This document shows, one piece after another, positions 45,958 to 53,816 of a stretch of 64,000 nucleotides of DNA. The stretch is taken from the NCBI RefSeq assembly GCF_900142515.1, contig NZ_FRBC01000001.1, forward strand, positions 132,115-196,114. Direction: 5' to 3'. The notes beneath the pieces are model-generated. The model worked only from the letters and a program-made list of their open reading frames with translations. It did no database searches and was not told where the DNA came from. The translations under genes and the position numbers were made by a program. The stretch's first letter is position 1; each line of letters starts with the position of its first letter. Origin of the DNA: Pseudoselenomonas ruminantium. Lineage in GTDB: Bacteria > Bacillota > Negativicutes > Selenomonadales > Selenomonadaceae.

Positions 45958-46890
45958 ATGGAATTCTGTATATTTGGTGCTGGTGGTACCGGCGGTGTTT
46001 TGGCGGCTTATCTGGCGATGGCCGGACATGATGTGACGCTGATTGCTCGTGGAGCACACTTAGCGGCGATTCAGGAGTCAGGACTGACCTTGCATACCAA
46101 CCACCGGGGGACAGAGTCCATTCGGAACCTGAGGGCATGCACGGCGGCAGAGTATGAGGATGTACCGGACGTTTGCTTTGTGTGCATAAAGTATTATGAT
46201 TTGGAGGATGCAATTGCTTTTGTCCGGCAGAAGATGGGAAAGGGCACGCTGATCATTCCGGTGCTGAATGTGTTTGGGACTGGCGGAGTCATGCAGGAGC
46301 AGCTGCCGGAACTTACCTGTCTGGATGGTTGTATCTATGTGATGGGCGAGATTGAAGCTCCTGGTGTGATCTATCAGTCCGATAAGATGCTCCGGGTAAT
46401 CTATGGTTATCGCCCGCATCAGGCGCAGAACCTTTTGGCAACGGCGCAGGAATTGGAACATGTTTTGCAGGCAGCAGAGATTCGCGGTCATTTCAGTGAC
46501 CATATCGTCCGGGATGCCCTGCAGAAATTTGCCTATGTATCACCTGCAGGGGCGGCGGGGGCGTATTTCAACGTCACCAGTGAAAAGCTGCAGCAGGCTG
46601 GTCCGGAGCGGGAGATGTTTGCCGGACTGATCAAGGAAGTCGTTGCTCTGGGCAAGGCTATGGGCATTGAATTTGAAAACAATCTGGTAGAGACCGGGCT
46701 CAAAATCATGGATGCCCTGAAAGCAGGTTCCACTACCTCTATGCAGCGGGATATCCTGCGGGGAAGGCAGTCGGAATTTGCTGGGCTCGTCACCCGCGTA
46801 GTGGAACTCGGTGAGAGGTATCATGTACCAGTCCCGCTCTATCAGAAAATCAATGAATGGGGAAAGGAAAATCTGCAGTTACATGGATAG
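45958..46890 (+). CDS. 2-dehydropantoate 2-reductase (ketopantoate reductase) family protein
   Basis: This 310-residue NADPH-dependent reductase of the ApbA/PanE family has an N-terminal Rossmann fold CIFGAGGTGGVLAAYLAMAG. The segment FVCIKYYDLEDAI is typical of the nucleotide domain, and the C-terminal helical domain includes the catalytic-type Lys region DALQKFAYVSPAGAAGA. It would reduce ketopantoate to pantoate in pantothenate synthesis, but many paralogues act on other 2-oxo acids and no panB or panC is nearby. AAAGGGGG precedes ATG 45958. Its end overlaps the next gene by 8 nt. Confidence 0.82.
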   Translation: MEFCIFGAGGTGGVLAAYLAMAGHDVTLIARGAHLAAIQESGLTLHTNHRGTESIRNLRACTAAEYEDVPDVCFVCIKYYDLEDAIAFVRQKMGKGTLIIPVLNVFGTGGVMQEQLPELTCLDGCIYVMGEIEAPGVIYQSDKMLRVIYGYRPHQAQNLLATAQELEHVLQAAEIRGHFSDHIVRDALQKFAYVSPAGAAGAYFNVTSEKLQQAGPEREMFAGLIKEVVALGKAMGIEFENNLVETGLKIMDALKAGSTTSMQRDILRGRQSEFAGLVTRVVELGERYHVPVPLYQKINEWGKENLQLHG

Positions 46891-47536
46891 TCTGACCTGG
46901 GTGATTTTTGACATTATGGGCACCATTGCTTTTGCGGTATCGGGAGCAATGGTGGCCATCCAGCGCCGCATGGACATCTTTGGTATCATTGTGTTGGCGG
47001 CGCTTACAGCCGTGGGAGGTGGTATGGTAAGGGATGTATTGGTGGGGATCAATCCACCGGTGGCTTTGTGCAATATTACGGATTTCATGCTTTCGATCAT
47101 TATCGCTATCATTGCAGCTTTGGCTTATAGCTTTTGGCCATTTTCCCCGCCGAATAAAGCATTCATGCTCTGGCTCTATAATATGTTTGATACGGTGGGC
47201 CTGGCTTCCTTTACCATTACAGGGATGTTGACCGGACTTTCCCGGGAAGCCGGTAATCCCTATGTGCTGCCTGTGCTGTTGGGCGTGATTACGGCAGTAG
47301 GGGGGGGCATCCTGCGGGATTTGATGGCACATCGGATGCCGGCGGTCCTGTATAAGGATGTCTATGCTACGGCAGCGCTTCTGGGGGCGATGGTATCTTG
47401 TTCTCTGCAGACGGTGACCGATACCATCACCATGGCATGGGTTTGTTTTGTGCTGGTGATTGGCCTGCGTTTCAGTGCTTTGCATTTCGGCTGGCACTTA
47501 TTTCATCCCCGGTCTGACTGGAAAAAGCGAAAGTAG
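46883..47536 (+). CDS. TRIC/UPF0126-family membrane channel protein
   Basis: The 217-residue inner-membrane protein contains two repeats of the UPF0126 unit. Each has three helices and a Gly-rich motif: ALTAVGGGMVRDVLVG in the first and GVITAVGGGILRDLMA in the second. Bacterial relatives form monovalent-cation channels of the TRIC fold. The most likely start is ATG 46883, overlapping the preceding reductase by 8 nt; an upstream in-frame ATG at 46853 is possible. The C-terminus is basic (RSDWKKRK), consistent with a cytosolic end. Confidence 0.88.
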   Translation: MDSLTWVIFDIMGTIAFAVSGAMVAIQRRMDIFGIIVLAALTAVGGGMVRDVLVGINPPVALCNITDFMLSIIIAIIAALAYSFWPFSPPNKAFMLWLYNMFDTVGLASFTITGMLTGLSREAGNPYVLPVLLGVITAVGGGILRDLMAHRMPAVLYKDVYATAALLGAMVSCSLQTVTDTITMAWVCFVLVIGLRFSALHFGWHLFHPRSDWKKRK

Positions 47537-47691
47537 TGGAAATAATTATCAGATGGTGTTATAATAACGTGTCTGTAGGTCGGATTTTGACTAAGTTTTT
47601 TTGGCAAATTTCATGTTTTTTACAGGATTCTGCTTATTATTTAGCGAATAAATTCGATAAATAAGTAAGGACTTTAGGTTATTTGCGACGG

Positions 47692-47714
47692 GCGGGTTTT
47701 GGAAGGTCAGCCCA
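47692..47714 (+). repeat. Left copy of a 23-bp inverted repeat flanking the LPP20-type gene
   Basis: This copy contains TTGGAAGGTCAGCCCA (47699-47714) preceded by GCGGGTT. Its reverse complement recurs at 48761-48783 with one mismatch. The pair encloses about 1.05 kb holding a single gene. Confidence 0.75.
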
Positions 47715-47775
47715 GCGGATACCTATGGTTATTTAGAGAAGGTTTTGGTTGTTTTTTTAGGGAGTGTGAAGAATT

Positions 47776-48690
47776 ATGAGAAATATTGCAAAACATGTTT
47801 CCCAGATGGTAGCACTGCTGGCAGTTTTGATTTTCTCCACGGTTAGCGCTTTTGCTACGCCGTTTGCAGAAACGAACTGGCAGGATAATGTGATTACGGT
47901 TACGGGAACAGGTGTAGCACCTGCGCATGCCCGCACACCGGTGCAGGGCCGCATGCTGGCTCGCAGAGCAGCTGTGGTTGATGCATATCGCTATTTGGCT
48001 GAATATGTTCAGGGTGTTCAGGTTGAAGCTGAATCTAAGGTACAGGACTTGGCTGCTGCTAGTGATTTGATTAACACAAAGGTAAAGGCTGTAGTTCAGG
48101 GTGCTCGTATTGTCAGCGAGAAAGAGATCCCTGGTGGCGGCTATGAAGTGACGATGTCCATGCCGCTGTTCGGTGCAGGCTCTCTGGCAACGGCTGTTAT
48201 GCCGACCACTAGCCCGCAGGAAGTATTCCCGGAACCGGTGCAGTCTGTAGCTCCTTCCATGCCGGCTTATGATGCCAGCGCATCTGTCAGCGTACGCGTA
48301 GAAGTAACGGCTAATGCAACGGCGGCAGCTCCGGCACCTGCTGCGAACTCCAATGCCATTGGCAATTACACGGGTATTATCGTTGACTGCCGTGGCCTCG
48401 GCTTGAATCCGGTAATGAGCCCGGTTATCATGAATCAGAATGGCGAAAAGATCTATGGACATAGAAATCTGAACCCGGACTTTGTGATCAGCAATGGTAT
48501 GGCCAGCTACACGACTGACCTCAACAGCGGCTGTACACGTGCAGGCAACAACCCGCTGGTTGTAAAGGCAGTATCCCTGCAGAGCCATAACAGCTATCCG
48601 GTTCTGTCCGTAGCTGATGCTAACCGCGTCCTGATTGAAAACAAGGCTTCTGGATTCTTAGAGAAAACCAACGTGGTGTTTATTCGTTAA
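47776..48690 (+). CDS. Exported LPP20-domain protein
   Basis: This 304-residue exported protein has a signal peptide (about 1-27, predicted cleavage after SAFA; no lipobox Cys). An LPP20-like domain (about 35-135) follows, with VTGTGVAPAHARTPVQGRML then ARRAAVVDAYRYLAEYVQGV and the strand motif GGGYEVTMSMPLFG. A Pro/Ala-rich linker leads to a C-terminal domain starting YTGIIVDCRGLGLNPVMSP and including GEKIYG. LPP20-type proteins are periplasmic or outer-membrane-associated, and related domains occur in FlgT-like proteins. ATG 47776 follows a GGGAGTG box. The gene is framed by a 23-bp inverted repeat and followed by a long hairpin. Confidence 0.78.
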   Translation: MRNIAKHVSQMVALLAVLIFSTVSAFATPFAETNWQDNVITVTGTGVAPAHARTPVQGRMLARRAAVVDAYRYLAEYVQGVQVEAESKVQDLAAASDLINTKVKAVVQGARIVSEKEIPGGGYEVTMSMPLFGAGSLATAVMPTTSPQEVFPEPVQSVAPSMPAYDASASVSVRVEVTANATAAAPAPAANSNAIGNYTGIIVDCRGLGLNPVMSPVIMNQNGEKIYGHRNLNPDFVISNGMASYTTDLNSGCTRAGNNPLVVKAVSLQSHNSYPVLSVADANRVLIENKASGFLEKTNVVFIR

Positions 48691-48709
48691 TTAATTTCAT
48701 GTAAGAATG

Positions 48710-48756
48710 ATTTTCCCTGTTGGTTGCCCGTTCACAGGCCAACCGGCAGGGAAAAT
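48710..48756. terminator. Long hairpin after the LPP20-type gene
   Basis: ATTTTCCCTGTTGGTTG (48710-48726) pairs with CAACCGGCAGGGAAAAT (48740-48756), 17 bp with two G-T wobbles. It lacks a strong 3' T-run on the plus strand but is the only terminator candidate here. Confidence 0.6.
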
Positions 48757-48760
48757 ATTA

Positions 48761-48783
48761 TGGGCTGACCTTCCAAGACCCGC
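48761..48783 (-). repeat. Right copy of the 23-bp inverted repeat flanking the LPP20-type gene
   Basis: TGGGCTGACCTTCCAA is followed by GACCCGC, the reverse complement of 47692-47714 with one mismatch. No target-site duplication is evident next to either copy. Confidence 0.75.
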
Positions 48784-48858
48784 GTGGCGCATGACAAGAT
48801 GAATGAAAGTCAGAGCAAGTGGTTGAACATGGATGAAAGTGGATGGAGGTTGGTAAGC

Positions 48859-50154
48859 ATGAAGAACAGGAAAAGAACGTTTTTTTTAGCTGCAGCTGTC
48901 CTTACAGCCATATCGGGAACGGCTCTTGCCGATGCCGTGATTCCCGCTGATGCCCATCGTTATAATGGGCATTTCTATTATGTGTTTGACGGCGTGGCCA
49001 ATACTTGGGAAGAAGCGGAACGGTACTGCGAATCACGTGGAGGGTATCTGGCGATCATCAATGATGCGGCAGAGAATCAGAGTCTTTATGATTATATCAA
49101 ACGCATGGGGAAGAAAGATGTTTACTTCGGGCTTACGGAAGCTGGACATCCAAATGTTTGGCGCTGGGTGGATGGTGCACCGCTGACTTATCAGAATTGG
49201 AATACCGGAGAACCCAATCATGGGCCTGGGGAACATTATGGTATGTATTATACTGCTCATCAGGCCTATACCTGGAATGACGGTGACTTTGGCCTGCAGG
49301 GCAGTACCGGAAGCAGCAAGGCTTTTCTTTGTGAATGGGACAGCCTGCGGGGCAGCAATCCCCATCATAAACCAGGTGCCCATAAACCGCCGGGGCATAG
49401 GCCGCCGGTACGGCCAGGGCATCATGGACCAGGCTATCCGCCAGCACAGCCAACGCCGCCTGTTGCGGTGAACCATGTTCCTGTGTCGCCTCCAGCAGCA
49501 AAGCCTGTTCCTGTGCCGCCTCAAGCCGCACCCATGAATCTGCAGGGCGGAAAGCTGGTCTGCTATCTGCGTTTCAATGATTCGGCCATCAAGGATGATG
49601 CGGGAAATTCCTGGGGTGGATACAGCAATCCACAACTGGATACTTTTGGCGCCAAGGCAGGCAAGGCGCTTAACCTCAAGGATAAGGCATATATCCAGCT
49701 GAATAAGGCTGTAACCTTCGGTGGACAGGACTTTACGGTCGATTTTTGGTTGAATATGTCTTCATACAGTGGCAGTTATGCCAGGGCCTTTGTATTCTAC
49801 AATACACAGAATAGCAATACGAATGCACTGTTATTCTATCGGGTAGGCAGCTCTGGTACATTCGCCACGATGTGGAATAACGCATCAGTGAATAATTCCG
49901 CGGTGAAATTAGATCATCTCCAACATATTGCTTTGGTTTATCGCCATGATCTGGGCGTGTTGACTACTTATGTGGATGGGAAAAAGAGCAGTGAATTGAA
50001 GTGTACGATTCCCAGGACACAATTCAACCAGGGCTTGCTGGGCAAGAGTAATTATACCAGTGATGGCCTTATGGTGGGGACTATGGATGAATTCCGTGTG
50101 ATTGATGGTGCAGCGCTTTGGAAGGCGGATTTTGTTCCGCCGACAGCGTATTGA
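48859..50154 (+). CDS. Secreted C-type lectin-fold plus LamG-like protein
   Basis: The 431-residue exported protein has a signal peptide (about 1-26, ending GTALADA). A C-type lectin-like domain (about 30-170) has the WEEAERYCESRGGYLAIIND opening, WRWVDGAPLTYQNW, and the calcium-site motifs EPN (118-120) and WND (139-141), closing with FLCEWD. One Cys pair fits the C1-C4 disulfide. A His/Pro/Gly-rich linker (about 175-230) leads to a LamG-like jelly-roll (about 235-431; LVCYLRFNDSAIKDDAGN, FTVDFWLNMSS, GTMDEFRVIDGAALW). EPN is the mannose-type determinant in animal lectins, so carbohydrate binding is plausible. GGAGGT precedes ATG 48859 by 8 nt. The protein is probably surface-exposed or periplasmic. 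Confidence 0.85.
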   Translation: MKNRKRTFFLAAAVLTAISGTALADAVIPADAHRYNGHFYYVFDGVANTWEEAERYCESRGGYLAIINDAAENQSLYDYIKRMGKKDVYFGLTEAGHPNVWRWVDGAPLTYQNWNTGEPNHGPGEHYGMYYTAHQAYTWNDGDFGLQGSTGSSKAFLCEWDSLRGSNPHHKPGAHKPPGHRPPVRPGHHGPGYPPAQPTPPVAVNHVPVSPPAAKPVPVPPQAAPMNLQGGKLVCYLRFNDSAIKDDAGNSWGGYSNPQLDTFGAKAGKALNLKDKAYIQLNKAVTFGGQDFTVDFWLNMSSYSGSYARAFVFYNTQNSNTNALLFYRVGSSGTFATMWNNASVNNSAVKLDHLQHIALVYRHDLGVLTTYVDGKKSSELKCTIPRTQFNQGLLGKSNYTSDGLMVGTMDEFRVIDGAALWKADFVPPTAY

Positions 50155-50201
50155 GGGGGGGAATCCAGCCTCTATAGGCGAAACTAATTCACGGAGTGTA
50201 T

Positions 50202-51608
50202 ATGCAAAGAAATCTTTTAGGGCGAATCAGGAAAGGGCAGCCCTTTTCCTGGGGAGAGTTGTTGCTGCTGACCTGGCAGCTTAGTGTTCCGGCAATCATG
50301 GCGAAAATCACCACGGTGATGATGCAATACATCGATGCTTCCATGGTCGGCATGATCGGTTCTGCGGCTGCTGCTGCCATTGGACTGGTCAATTCAACCA
50401 CCTGGCTGATTGGTGGTGTCTGTTTTGCCATGTCCATGGGTTATACCATCCAGCTGGCACATGCTATTGGGGCAGGCGAAGATGTCAAGGCACGGAGCCT
50501 GGTGCGTCATGGCTTGTGGGCAGTGTTTGCCTTCAGTCTGGCCATGGGAGCAGGCAGTGCCCTGTTCAGCGACGACCTGCCTTATTTTCTTGGCGGGACG
50601 GCAGAAATTGCCGGGGATGCGGCGACTTACTTGTGCATCTATGCATTGGGGCTGCCGTTCCTGGCCGTGAACTTTGCTGCTGGTTCCATGTTGCAGGCTA
50701 GTGGCAATATGAAAGTGCCCAGCCTGCTCAGCGTACTGATGTGTTTGCTGGATGTGCTGTTCAATGCCTTGTTGATATTTCCCTGCCGTACGGTGGAAAT
50801 CGAGGGCTGGGCTTTATGGATTCCCGGTGGGGATATGGGCGTAGCCGGTGTGGCTTTAGGTTCCGTTTTGGCGGAGATCTGCTGTATGGCAGCGATGCTC
50901 TATGTACTGCTGAAAAAATCACGGCAGCTGCATTACCGTCAGGAAGAACTGCTATCCTGGACGAGCGAATTGCGGGAGGCGGTCATCCTGGGGATTCCCA
51001 TGGTGCTGGAACAGGTGGTCATGGGCGGTGCCTATGTGGCCTTTACCCGTATCGTTTCGCCTTTGGGCACAGTGGCACTGGCGGCCAATTCCTTTGCTAT
51101 CACGGCAGAAAGCCTTTGTTATATGCCGGGCATTGGCGTGTCCACAGCTGCCCAGACTTTGGTGGGGCAGAGTGTGGGAGCGAAACGCAGCCAGCTGGCC
51201 CAGCGGTTTGGTTATGCCAGTGCCGGGCTGGGGATGGTGGTCATGCTCATCATGGGCATCATCATGTATGCCTGTGCGCCGCTGATGATGGCGATGCTGT
51301 CTGCTGATGCGGCAGTTATCGCCGCTGGCACAGAAATCCTGCGCATTGAAGCCTGGGCAGAACCGCTCTTTGCGGCGGGGATCATCGTGACCAGCATCTT
51401 CCGGGGAGCAGGAGAGACCAGGATGCCGACCATCCTGAATCTCGTAGCCATGTGGGGGATCCGCATTCCTCTGGCTATTTATCTGGCTGTTGATTACGGA
51501 CTGCCCGGAGTCTGGACGGCCATGTGCGTGGAGCTATGCGCACGTGGCTTGTTATCCTTGGGCGTCCTGTTTTATCGGGGCGAAAGCCTGTATCAGAAAA
51601 AAGCATGA
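50202..51608 (+). CDS. MATE-family efflux protein
   Basis: This 468-residue multidrug and toxin extrusion family exporter has 12 helices in two homologous halves. Helix 1 opens LTWQLSVPAIMAKITTVMMQ followed by YIDASMVG, and the second half contains GIPMVLEQVVMGG and TAAQTLVGQSVGAKR, both typical of the family. It would export cationic compounds by Na+ or H+ antiport; the substrate is unknown. ATG 50202 lies 5 nt after CGGAG; an in-frame GTG at 50196 is an alternative. Its stop codon lies inside the terminator stem. Confidence 0.93.
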   Translation: MQRNLLGRIRKGQPFSWGELLLLTWQLSVPAIMAKITTVMMQYIDASMVGMIGSAAAAAIGLVNSTTWLIGGVCFAMSMGYTIQLAHAIGAGEDVKARSLVRHGLWAVFAFSLAMGAGSALFSDDLPYFLGGTAEIAGDAATYLCIYALGLPFLAVNFAAGSMLQASGNMKVPSLLSVLMCLLDVLFNALLIFPCRTVEIEGWALWIPGGDMGVAGVALGSVLAEICCMAAMLYVLLKKSRQLHYRQEELLSWTSELREAVILGIPMVLEQVVMGGAYVAFTRIVSPLGTVALAANSFAITAESLCYMPGIGVSTAAQTLVGQSVGAKRSQLAQRFGYASAGLGMVVMLIMGIIMYACAPLMMAMLSADAAVIAAGTEILRIEAWAEPLFAAGIIVTSIFRGAGETRMPTILNLVAMWGIRIPLAIYLAVDYGLPGVWTAMCVELCARGLLSLGVLFYRGESLYQKKA

Positions 51609-51639
51609 AAAGGCCCGCTATGGGCCTTTTTTCATGCTT
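51601..51639. terminator. Terminator overlapping the MATE gene stop codon
   Basis: AAGCATGAAAAGGCCC pairs with GGGCCTTTTTTCATGCTT around a short loop. The T-run is part of the stem, a compact arrangement. Confidence 0.85.
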
Positions 51640-51646
51640 ATCTATA

Positions 51647-51675
51647 TTGCCTGAAAATTCCATTTATGGTACAAT
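51647..51675 (+). promoter_or_regulatory. Promoter of the 135-residue hypothetical gene
   Basis: TTGCCT (51647-51652) and TACAAT (51670-51675) are spaced 17 nt apart, upstream of the start at 51722. Confidence 0.6.
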
Positions 51676-51721
51676 AAAGTATAAGGTGTAAGGAAATTAA
51701 GGCAGAAGGGAGGCGTTTCTC

Positions 51722-52129
51722 ATGGCAGCGATTGGTGAGACATTGGGCATCATGAGTCAGGTTGTTGACTTTTCCGTGAAGATGCCGCGGTTGTCGGATA
51801 AGTTCGATCCACATCCCAATATGCATCCAGCCACTCCTGTCCGTGAGCAGCAGGACATCAATCGGACGGCATATAATGCCCTGCAGAATGGAATCAATAC
51901 GGAAAAATCCTTGCAGGAGAAGACGGATACTTCAGTCAAGGACTACAAGGCAGGGAAGAAGTCTTTCCAGGAGATGCTCAAGAAAGTCACGGAAAATTCC
52001 GCAGAGGAAAGCAAGACGGTAGCGGCATATCTGAAGAAGAACAGCAATAGCAGTGAGAACACTTACATGGCGAATTCGACGGCTAAATCCACTGGTACTA
52101 ATGGCAGGATTGTCGATTTACAGTCATAA
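51722..52129 (+). CDS. Hypothetical protein, hydrophilic and helical
   Basis: I do not recognise this 135-residue protein. It has no signal peptide or membrane segment. The first 40 residues include SQVVDFSVKMPRLSDKFDPH, followed by a Lys/Glu/Asn/Ser-rich helical region and a Ser/Thr/Asn-rich C-terminus. A GGGAGG box precedes ATG 51722, and the gene has its own promoter and terminator, so it is very likely real. Neighbours give no functional hint. Confidence 0.65.
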   Translation: MAAIGETLGIMSQVVDFSVKMPRLSDKFDPHPNMHPATPVREQQDINRTAYNALQNGINTEKSLQEKTDTSVKDYKAGKKSFQEMLKKVTENSAEESKTVAAYLKKNSNSSENTYMANSTAKSTGTNGRIVDLQS

Positions 52130-52174
52130 CTTATGATGTGTAAACTTGTAACATTCATCTATATAAGGTAAAAT

Positions 52175-52205
52175 GGATACAGTGCGGAAGCTGTATCCAT
52201 TTTTA
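52175..52205 (+). terminator. Terminator between the hypothetical gene and ridA
   Basis: GGATACAG (52175-52182) pairs with CTGTATCC (52191-52198) and is followed by ATTTTTATT. A weak promoter-like pair, TTGTAA/TAAAAT at 52146-52174, immediately precedes it. Confidence 0.85.
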
Positions 52206-52221
52206 TTGAGGAGGAATCATC

Positions 52222-52596
52222 ATGCAAGTCATTCATACCGATAAAGCTCCGGCCGCTGTGGGATCCTACAGTCAGGCTATCAAGGCAGGCAATACCCTTT
52301 ATCTTTCCGGGCAGATTGCCATCAATCCGGCAGAGGGCAAGATCGTGGCCGCTGACATTGCCGGGCAGGCAGAGCAATGCTGCCAGAACATTGAAGCTGT
52401 GCTGGCAGAAGCTGGCACCGATATGGGCAAAGTGGTCAAGACCACTTGTTTCTTGGCTGAGATTGCCGATTTCAAAGCCTTCAACGAAGTCTATGCGAAG
52501 CATTTCATCAGCAAACCCGCCAGAAGCTGTGTGGCCGTCAAGGATCTGCCGGCAGGCGCCTTGTGCGAGATAGAAGCTATCGTAGTGCTGGATTGA
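52222..52596 (+). CDS. ridA: RidA-family reactive intermediate deaminase
   Basis: This 124-residue RidA/YjgF/UK114 protein hydrolyses reactive enamines and imines formed by PLP enzymes such as threonine dehydratase. It opens with the typical KAPAAVGSYSQAIKAGNTLY and LSGQIAINP blocks and contains the substrate-binding Arg in KPARSCVAVKDLPAGALCEI and the terminal Glu. AGGAGGA precedes the ATG. Terminators on both sides make it monocistronic. Confidence 0.95.
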   Translation: MQVIHTDKAPAAVGSYSQAIKAGNTLYLSGQIAINPAEGKIVAADIAGQAEQCCQNIEAVLAEAGTDMGKVVKTTCFLAEIADFKAFNEVYAKHFISKPARSCVAVKDLPAGALCEIEAIVVLD

Positions 52597-52598
52597 GG

Positions 52599-52630
52599 AA
52601 AAGAGGACTGTGCGCTCACAGTCCTCTTTT
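52599..52630. terminator. Bidirectional terminator between ridA and the AbrB-family gene
   Basis: A perfect 14-bp stem AAAAGAGGACTGTG/CACAGTCCTCTTTT with a 4-nt loop has T-runs on both strands. It overlaps the stop of the minus-strand gene. Confidence 0.93.
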
Positions 52631-53647
52631 CTTTAGGATGATCTTTACGATATAGGGATAACAAAGCATGATGAACAGCAGCCGTGTCAACTGGTAGGCC
52701 GTCATGGTGGAGCTGTCAGCACCCACAACGAGTGCTGTGATACCCATTTCCGCCAGGCCGCCAGGGGCCGTGGACAGGAATGTGGTGGCAATATCAGCAG
52801 GCGTCAGGCAGGAAAGGGCGATGCCCATAAGCATGGACACGGCCAGCACCAGCAGTACGCTGCCAATCAATACCGGCCCCATGCCCTGATAGTCCCGGAT
52901 CTTCCGCAGATCTATGCTGGTGCCGATATAGCTGCCCACGCAGATCTGGGCCATATTCAGGTAGTGTACCGGAATGACAGGGGCAGTGTGGCCGGAACAG
53001 ACGATATAGAGGGCTGTGGCCAGCAGCGGGCCTAAAAGAGTGGCAGTAGGCAGATGGACGGCCTTGCCGATGACTGCACCTGCTATAGCAACCAGGGCAA
53101 AGACCAACAGGCTGCCGGTATGCTCTACAGCCAGCAGATGTGCCGACTGCCCTGCAGAGGGCAGCACATGGATGGCCAAAAAGGGAATCACGAAGACAAC
53201 GGACAACATGCGCATAGTCTGCATGATGGTGACGGCGGTCAGATCCGCTTCCTTCATCTCGGCGGCCAGGATTACCATCTGCGACAAACCGCCGGGAACG
53301 CACCCCAAGAGACAGCTGGTCAGATTGATCTTGGTGCGGCGGAACATCAGCCAGGCGGAGAGGATCCCCGCACAGATGGTCACAAAAGTGGCCAGCAGCA
53401 TAAAGGGCAGCTGGCTTATGATAGCCTGCCCGGTTTCCAGCGTAAAGGGACGTCCCATGGAATAACCCAAAGGAATCAGGGCCGCATTGCGGACAAAGAG
53501 CGGCCAGCGCAGTCGTCGACCGCTGACCAAAGCGGTAAGAGAAACGGCCAGGATAGGTCCTAAAGTCCAAGGAAGGGGAGCATTTACCTGCTCCAGCAGA
53601 AAACCGCCACAGGTGGCGATGATGATGGTGAGAATGAAATCTGTCAA
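52616..53647 (-). CDS. AbrB-family (putative ammonia monooxygenase-like) membrane protein
   Basis: This 343-residue inner-membrane protein of the PF05145 family has about 10 helices in two repeats. The family signature appears twice, PGGLSQMVILA in the first half and PGGLAEMGITALVVGAD in the second. Despite the historical name, members are thought to be transporters or regulators; function is not established. The start is TTG 53647, with GGGG 7-8 nt upstream on the minus strand. It converges on ridA and is downstream of the autotransporter gene with a hairpin between. Confidence 0.88.
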   Translation of the reverse strand: MTDFILTIIIATCGGFLLEQVNAPLPWTLGPILAVSLTALVSGRRLRWPLFVRNAALIPLGYSMGRPFTLETGQAIISQLPFMLLATFVTICAGILSAWLMFRRTKINLTSCLLGCVPGGLSQMVILAAEMKEADLTAVTIMQTMRMLSVVFVIPFLAIHVLPSAGQSAHLLAVEHTGSLLVFALVAIAGAVIGKAVHLPTATLLGPLLATALYIVCSGHTAPVIPVHYLNMAQICVGSYIGTSIDLRKIRDYQGMGPVLIGSVLLVLAVSMLMGIALSCLTPADIATTFLSTAPGGLAEMGITALVVGADSSTMTAYQLTRLLFIMLCYPYIVKIILKKRGL

Positions 53648-53742
53648 AATAGCCCCGTTCTTTCTTTGTGTTGTATGAAATTCATTTTAACATTAGCATT
53701 GTCGATATGCAAGGATAGTCATGCGATAATGGGCAGATAAAT

Positions 53743-53786
53743 AAGCGCGGGGCAGATTGGCCTGAGGGGCAATCTGCTCCACGCTT
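53743..53786. terminator. Hairpin downstream of the autotransporter gene
   Basis: AAGCGCGGGGCAGATTG (53743-53759) pairs with CAATCTGCTCCACGCTT (53770-53786), 17 bp with two G-T wobbles. It follows the minus-strand autotransporter stop by about 30 nt. Confidence 0.7.
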
Positions 53787-53816
53787 GTTGGGGTGGATCA
53801 TTTGCTGTTCCGTTTA

